64,000 nucleotides of DNA, taken from the NCBI RefSeq assembly GCF_004127445.1, contig NZ_QEXM01000042.1, positions 62,001-126,000 of the forward strand, written 5' to 3'. Under the pieces are notes generated by a model, which saw only the letters and a program-made list of their open reading frames with translations, did no database searches and was not told where the DNA came from. This stretch comes from Streptomyces alfalfae (lineage in GTDB: Bacteria > Actinomycetota > Actinomycetes > Streptomycetales > Streptomycetaceae). Shown here piece by piece: positions 59,622-64,000 of this stretch. Numbering within the stretch: the first letter of the stretch is position 1; each line of letters starts with the position of its first letter. Both the position numbers and the translations under genes were made by a program.

Positions 59622-60269
59622 TCACGGCAGCAGCCGCTGCTCCTTCGCCACCGCCACCGCGCCCGCCCGCGTGTCGACGCCCAGCTTGTCGTAGATGCGG
59701 CCCAGGTGGGTCTTGACCGTGGCCTCGCTGATGAACAGGGCGCGGGCGATGTCACGGTTGGCGAGGCCCCGCGAGAGCTGGCCGAGGATGTCGCGTTCGC
59801 GGTCGGTGAGCGTGGGCCGGGGGGCGCGCATGCGGGCCATGACGCGGGAGGCGACCGGTGGCGAGAGCGTGGTGCGGCCCTGGGACGCGGCATGGATCGC
59901 CGAGAAGAGCTCCTCGGGGCGCTCCGCCTTGAGGAGGTAACCCGTGGCGCCCGCCTCGATCGCCCGCGTGATGTCCGCGTCGGTGTCGTACGTCGTCAGG
60001 ACCAGCACGTGCGGCGGGGCGCCCGGCGCCGGCGAGGTGATGCGGCGCGTCGCCTCGACGCCGTCGATGCCCTCGCCGAGCTGGAGGTCCATCAGGACCA
60101 CGTCCGGCGTCAGCTTCGCGGCGAGGGCGACCGCCTCCTCGCCCGTGCCCGCCTCGCCGACCACCTCGATGTCCGGCGCGCTGCCGAGCAGGGCGAGCAG
60201 GCCCGCGCGTACGACCACGTGGTCGTCGCAGACCAGGAGGCGGACGGGGCGGGGTGCGCGGTCGTTCAT
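59622..60269 (-). CDS. senR: NarL/LuxR-type response regulator, SenR-like
   Basis: 215 residues. The receiver domain has CDDH (14-17), phospho-acceptor Asp in VVLMDLQLGEG (about 59) and LLKAE; the C-terminal LuxR-type helix-turn-helix is LTDRERDILGQLSRGLANRDIARALFISEATVKTHLGRIYDKLGV. Its start overlaps the stop of the histidine-kinase gene (ATGA). The trio with that kinase and the divergent haem-degrading-domain protein matches SenR-SenS-HbpS of streptomycetes, which answers haem and redox stress. Symbol by synteny and architecture. Confidence 0.85.
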   Translation of the reverse strand: MNDRAPRPVRLLVCDDHVVVRAGLLALLGSAPDIEVVGEAGTGEEAVALAAKLTPDVVLMDLQLGEGIDGVEATRRITSPAPGAPPHVLVLTTYDTDADITRAIEAGATGYLLKAERPEELFSAIHAASQGRTTLSPPVASRVMARMRAPRPTLTDRERDILGQLSRGLANRDIARALFISEATVKTHLGRIYDKLGVDTRAGAVAVAKEQRLLP

Positions 60270-61597
60270 GGCAGCGGCTCCGGAGGGGGCGTCGGCGTGT
60301 GGGGCGGGGGCTGCGGCGCGTCCGCCGGGGGCGGCGCCGGGCCGAGGGGGATCGCCACGGAGAGGACCGCTCCCTCGCCCGGCGCCGACTCGATGGTCAG
60401 CGTGCCGCCGAGCTGCCGCGCCCGTGCCCGGATCGCGGGCAGGCCGTGACCGCGTACGCCCGTCGGCGGCGCCGTGCCGGACGGCGGGGTGAAGCCCCGG
60501 CCGTCGTCCGCGACATCGAGGACCACCTGGTCGTCGAGGAGGGTCAGGGTCAGCGCCGCGGTGGTGGCGCCGGCGTGTTCGCGTACGTTGGCCAGCGCGC
60601 CCTGCGCCGTCCGCAGCAGCGCGGAGCCGACCCGGTCCGGCAGCGGCACGGGAGCGCCCTCGGCGTGGAAGCGCACCGTGAGCCCGGCATCCGACTCCCG
60701 CTCGGCGAGCGCCCGCAGGGCCTGCGGCAGACCGCCGCCGTCGGCGAGGTCGGCGGGCGCCAGGTCGTGGACGAAGCGCCGGGCCTCGGCGAGGCCGCGC
60801 TCGGTGATCGACTCGGCGGTGCGGACGTGGGCGCGGGCCTTCGCCGGGTCCCTGTCCCAGAGGCGTTCGGCCGCCTGGAGCAGCATCTGCTGGCTGGACA
60901 GGCTCTGGGCGAGGGTGTCGTGGATCTCCATGGAGAGGCGCTGGCGTTCGGCGAGCGTGCCCTCGCGGCGCTCGGTGGCGGCCAGTTCGCGGCGGGTGCG
61001 GATGAGGTCGTCGATCAGCTCCCGCTGGCGCGTGGCCTGACGCCGCATGTGGAGGAAGACGGCCGTCGCGATCGCCGAAACGGCGGGCGGTCCGAGGATC
61101 AGGTCCGGGTCGAGGCGGCCCGCGAGCCGCAGCTGCGACGCGATCACGCAGCCCGTCAGGACGGCCACCAGGGCGAGGGCCGCACGCGGCGGCAGCGTCC
61201 GCAGGCCGGTGTAGAAGAGCGGCACCGCGCACCACCCGAAGCTCGGCGCCAGCACGACGAGGACCAGCCAGACCGCGACGACCAGGGCGAGCCAGGTGAG
61301 GTCGCGGGGGGCCGGGCGCCCGCCGGGTTCCGAGGAGGGCGGCGTGGTGTGTCTTCCCCGCAGCGCGCTCGTCAGGAAGGGGAGGGCGTAGAGCAGGGCC
61401 AGGACCGCCGCGAGCGCGATGATCCACGGGACGCGCGCGCCGCCGGGGTGGCGCAGCAGGAAGCGGGCCAGGGAGGTGGCGAGGAGCAGGAAGAACGTCG
61501 TGTGCATGACGGCCGCGAGCCGGCGGGCGTCGGGGTCCGGCGTGCGGGTGCCGGGGGCCGGGGGGTGGGGGCGGGGGCCCGGCGTGCGCTGTACCAC
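60266..61597 (-). CDS. senS: Sensor histidine kinase, SenS-like
   Basis: 443 residues. Five membrane helices (about 27-45, 57-76, 100-120, 130-152, 165-183), then a HisKA_3 dimerisation domain with phospho-acceptor His in RQRLSMEIHDTLAQSLSSQ (about 226) and a HATPase core (TAQGALANVREHAGA; DDGRGFTPPSG; GHGLPAIRARARQLGG). The five-helix sensor is like SenS, which is controlled by the extracellular haem-binding HbpS. GTG start with GGGAGG eight bases upstream. Cotranscribed with the response regulator, divergent from the hbpS-like gene. Confidence 0.86.
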   Translation of the reverse strand: MVQRTPGPRPHPPAPGTRTPDPDARRLAAVMHTTFFLLLATSLARFLLRHPGGARVPWIIALAAVLALLYALPFLTSALRGRHTTPPSSEPGGRPAPRDLTWLALVVAVWLVLVVLAPSFGWCAVPLFYTGLRTLPPRAALALVAVLTGCVIASQLRLAGRLDPDLILGPPAVSAIATAVFLHMRRQATRQRELIDDLIRTRRELAATERREGTLAERQRLSMEIHDTLAQSLSSQQMLLQAAERLWDRDPAKARAHVRTAESITERGLAEARRFVHDLAPADLADGGGLPQALRALAERESDAGLTVRFHAEGAPVPLPDRVGSALLRTAQGALANVREHAGATTAALTLTLLDDQVVLDVADDGRGFTPPSGTAPPTGVRGHGLPAIRARARQLGGTLTIESAPGEGAVLSVAIPLGPAPPPADAPQPPPHTPTPPPEPLP

Positions 61598-61938
61598 GGG
61601 GGCGCCTCCCTCTCGTACGGGTGTCTCCGACCGGGTCGGGCCCGCCGCCGGCTCGTACCGCCGTCACGCGGGCGCTGAACTGCGCGGACACCTCATTGTG
61701 GCCCGCTCGGGCCGGCGGGGGGTCAACCGATCGGCTGACCCCGGCATCGGCCGAGCCGCGCGCGGCTCCCAGCCGGTCCGTGGAGGGGCGGGGCCCGGGT
61801 GCGACCCGAGGATTGACGGCAGAGGGGCGAAGGGCGGACGGGAACACCGGCCGCCGGTCGCCCTCTCCCGCGCCTCACCGTCCTCAGCACTCTCCCCGCC
61901 CAGCGCCTTCAGCGCGCCCACGACCCCAGGAGCCCCTG
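61598..61938. promoter_or_regulatory. senS-hbpS divergent control region with 20-base palindrome
   Basis: 341 bases without a gene. GGTCAACCGATCGGCTGACC (61721-61740) is palindromic except for one pair and lies midway between the two divergent starts. It is the natural candidate for a response-regulator or redox-regulator site. CAGGAG before ATG 61939 is the hbpS ribosome-binding site. Confidence 0.6.
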
Positions 61939-62496
61939 ATGCAGAAGCTCTCCCTCCGCACCCGCGTCCTCACCGTGACCGTCGCCGCCGCCGCTCTCGG
62001 CGCCGGGGCCTTCGGCGCCGTCTCCGCCAGCGCCGGCACCCCGGACGCCGCCGCGAAGGCCGCCGTCACCGCCGACGCGGGCGACAGGAACCTCACCCGG
62101 TCCACGCACCTGACCGTCGCCGCCGCCACCAAGGCCGCGCAGGCCGCGCTCGACGCCGCCAAGAAGGAGAACCAGCGGGTCTCCGTCGCCGTCGTCGACC
62201 GAAACGGCAACACCATCGTCACGCTGCGCGGCGACGGCGCGGGGCCGCAGTCCCCCGAGTCCGCCGAGAAGAAGGGCTACACCGCCGTCGCCTGGAACGC
62301 CCCCACCTCCGAGCTCGCCGGGCGCCTGGACAAGGTGCCGAACCTCAAGGACATCCCCGGCACGCTGTTCCTCGCCGGCGGCGCCCCGGTGACCGCCAAG
62401 GGCGCTCCCGTCGCGGGCATCGGTGTCGCGGGCGCTCCGAGCGGCGACCTGGACGAGAAGTTCGCGCGGGCCGGTGTGGCGGCCCTCAGCCGCTGA
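61939..62496 (+). CDS. hbpS: Secreted haem-binding HbpS-like protein
   Basis: 185 residues. A signal peptide (1-32, ending SASAG) is followed by a Haem_degrading/GlcG-type domain (about 50-185): LTVAAATKAAQAALDAAKKENQRVSVAVVDRNGNTIVTLRGDGAG, then the Gly-rich GTLFLAGGAPVTAKGAPVAGIGVAGAP. In S. reticuli HbpS binds haem and iron and modulates SenS. Haem ligands are not obvious in this copy. CAGGAG lies six bases before the ATG. It is divergent from the senS-senR operon. Confidence 0.85.
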   Translation: MQKLSLRTRVLTVTVAAAALGAGAFGAVSASAGTPDAAAKAAVTADAGDRNLTRSTHLTVAAATKAAQAALDAAKKENQRVSVAVVDRNGNTIVTLRGDGAGPQSPESAEKKGYTAVAWNAPTSELAGRLDKVPNLKDIPGTLFLAGGAPVTAKGAPVAGIGVAGAPSGDLDEKFARAGVAALSR

Positions 62497-62594
62497 GCGC
62501 CTGCGCCATGACCCCGGCCGGGTGTCCGGGCGGCGGCCCCCGGTCGGCGGCGGACAGCCCTCCGCGGGGAACATATGCCGCATAAGATCACCGC

Positions 62595-64000
62595 GTGGAC
62601 CTGCGAAGACTCCCGGCCGCCCGCGCCGCCGCCCGTGCCCTCACCTGCGGTGTCACCCTGCTCGCCACCGCGGCCGTCGGCGCCTGCGGTGGTACGGGCA
62701 CCGGGGGCACCCCGGGTGGGCACGGCGTGCGCGACCCGTACTTTCCGAAGCTGGGCAACGGCGGCTACGACGTGACGCACTACGAGCTGACCCTCGGCTA
62801 CGAACCCGCCTCGGGTCAGCTCACGGGCACCGCCGAGATCACCGCCCGCGCCACCAAGAACCTCAGCGCGTTCAACCTCGACCTGCGGGGGCTCGACGTC
62901 TCCGGCGTCACCGTCGGGGGCGAGGCGGCCCGCTTCCGCCGCGCGGGCCACGAGCTGACCGTGCGCCCGGCCGACGCACTGGCCAGGGGCAGGACGTTCC
63001 ACGCGCGGGTGCGCTACTCCGGCATCCCCGAGACCATCACCGACCCCGACGGCTCCAAGGAGGGCTGGCTCAGGACCGCCGACGGGGCGCTCGCGCTCGG
63101 CCAGCCGACCGGCTCCATGGCCTGGTTCCCCGGCAACCACCACCCGAGCGACAAGGCCTCCTACGACATACGGATCACCGTCCCCAAGGGGCTGCGGGCC
63201 GTCTCCAACGGCGAACTGGCCGGTGAACCGGGCGGCGAGCCCGCCAAGGGCGGCCGCACCACCTTCTCCTGGCACAGCCCCGAACCCATGGCGAGCTATC
63301 TGGCGACCGTGGCCATCGGGAAGTACGAGATGGCGTCCTCGACGACGAAGGGCGGGCTGCCGGTCGTCACCGCCGTCGACATCACCCAGGCGGAGGCGGG
63401 CCGCAAGGCCCTCGCGAAGCTCCCGGACATCCTGGAGTGGGGCGAGAAGAACTTCGGCCCCTACCCCTTCTCCGCCGCGGGCGCCGTCGTCGAGCGCGAG
63501 CAGGACGCGGGGTACGCCCTGGAGACGCAGACCCGCCCGGTCTTCCCGGGCGCCCCCAGCACCGGCCTCCTCGTCCACGAGCTGGCCCACCAGTGGTTCG
63601 GCGACTCCGTGACGCCGATGTCCTGGCGTGACATGTGGCTCAACGAGGGCTTCGCGACCTACGCCGAGTGGATGTACGCGGAGGACCACGGCGGCGACAG
63701 CGCGCAGACCGTCTTCGACCAGCTCTACGCGGGCACGCGCTACGCGGAGCCCGCCGACGACGAGGCCGTCTGGGCCTTCCCGCCCGGCAGGCCGCCCGAC
63801 GCCGCGCACATCTCCGACCCGCCGGTCTACGAGCGCGGCGCCATGGTCATCCACAAGATCCGCCGCGCGGTGGGCGACACCGTCTTCCGCGACATCACGC
63901 GCGGCTGGGCCAGGACGCACCGGCACGGCAACGCCAGCACACGGGACTTCACGGAGTACGTCGAGCAGCACGCGGGCGGCCACGAGGCCCGCGCCCGGGT
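62595..64000 (+). CDS. M1-family zinc metallopeptidase lipoprotein (partial, runs off the window)
   Basis: 468 residues seen; the C-terminus lies beyond base 64000. A lipoprotein signal (LLATAAVGAC, Cys31) is followed by the M1 N-terminal beta domain (YELTLGYEPASGQLTGTAEITARAT) and a thermolysin-like domain with HELAHQWFG and WLNEGFATYAEWMY (HExxH-x18-E). The usual GAMEN exopeptidase motif is replaced by ALETQTRP, as in many secreted streptomycete members. It is anchored outside and cleaves peptides. The GTG start has TAAGAT exactly six bases upstream, indicating a leaderless mRNA; GTG is the only good start before the signal. Confidence 0.9.
   Translation, partial: MDLRRLPAARAAARALTCGVTLLATAAVGACGGTGTGGTPGGHGVRDPYFPKLGNGGYDVTHYELTLGYEPASGQLTGTAEITARATKNLSAFNLDLRGLDVSGVTVGGEAARFRRAGHELTVRPADALARGRTFHARVRYSGIPETITDPDGSKEGWLRTADGALALGQPTGSMAWFPGNHHPSDKASYDIRITVPKGLRAVSNGELAGEPGGEPAKGGRTTFSWHSPEPMASYLATVAIGKYEMASSTTKGGLPVVTAVDITQAEAGRKALAKLPDILEWGEKNFGPYPFSAAGAVVEREQDAGYALETQTRPVFPGAPSTGLLVHELAHQWFGDSVTPMSWRDMWLNEGFATYAEWMYAEDHGGDSAQTVFDQLYAGTRYAEPADDEAVWAFPPGRPPDAAHISDPPVYERGAMVIHKIRRAVGDTVFRDITRGWARTHRHGNASTRDFTEYVEQHAGGHEARAR

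Overview
The window is very GC-rich, with codon third positions almost all G or C. It carries a gene set and order typical of a Streptomyces chromosome: mshA, gpmA, mtpA-phoU/phoR-phoP, carD-ispD-ispF-cysS-rlmB, msiK, and a senR-senS/hbpS cluster. From memory this follows the arm of the S. coelicolor chromosome running from about SCO4204 to SCO4275. No plasmid replication gene, integrase, CRISPR array or rRNA was found. One tRNA (Thr, anticodon TGT) is present.

Bases 1-12,000 look accessory. A compact plus-strand operon (1348-9768), with start and stop codons overlapping at several joints, encodes a reduced type IV secretion or conjugation machine. It has a small two-helix membrane protein (VirB2-like in shape only), a VirB8-like anchored protein, a VirB6/TrbL-like channel protein with a Gly-rich tail, an SCO6880-family membrane protein, a VirB4 ATPase, a VirD4/TraG coupling ATPase and a DUF4913 protein. 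A two-domain cell-wall hydrolase (11-1078) is divergent from it. A zeta-type toxin with an overlapping upstream antitoxin-like gene follows on the minus strand (10226-11565), between stretches of probably decayed DNA. No relaxase, integrase or att site is visible, so the element continues to the left of the window or is a remnant.

Bases 12,000-28,700 hold small regulator/target units, many divergent: an APH-fold kinase; TetR with a HelD-family RNA-polymerase helicase; a penicillin-binding protein; an imine-reductase-like enzyme with a GlxA/AraC regulator; a peroxiredoxin with a TetR regulator; an alpha/beta hydrolase with a TetR regulator and a perfect 20-base palindrome between them; the XRE regulator - HbhA-like - DUF2516 module also known from mycobacteria; a REC-PP2C phosphatase; an NlpC/P60 coiled-coil hydrolase; and a methyltransferase.

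Bases 28,700-50,900 are core genome: mycothiol synthesis (mshA), glycolysis (gpmA), phosphate control (mtpA, phoU, phoR, phoP with two PHO-box pairs), CarD, isoprenoid synthesis (ispD, ispF), cysS and a decayed copy of the neighbouring F420 oxidoreductase, rlmB, a DoxX-type membrane protein, a sugar nucleotidyltransferase and the multi-sugar ABC ATPase msiK. Strong hairpin terminators separate most units.

Bases 50,900-64,000 carry oxidoreductases, a DsbA-like lipoprotein, a second APH-fold kinase, a GNAT enzyme, a pentapeptide-repeat protein set among G-rich repeat arrays, the senR-senS/hbpS redox-sensing set and the start of an M1 metallopeptidase cut by the window edge. At least ten genes have a TANNNT hexamer exactly 6-7 bases before the start codon and no Shine-Dalgarno sequence, so leaderless transcription appears common here.
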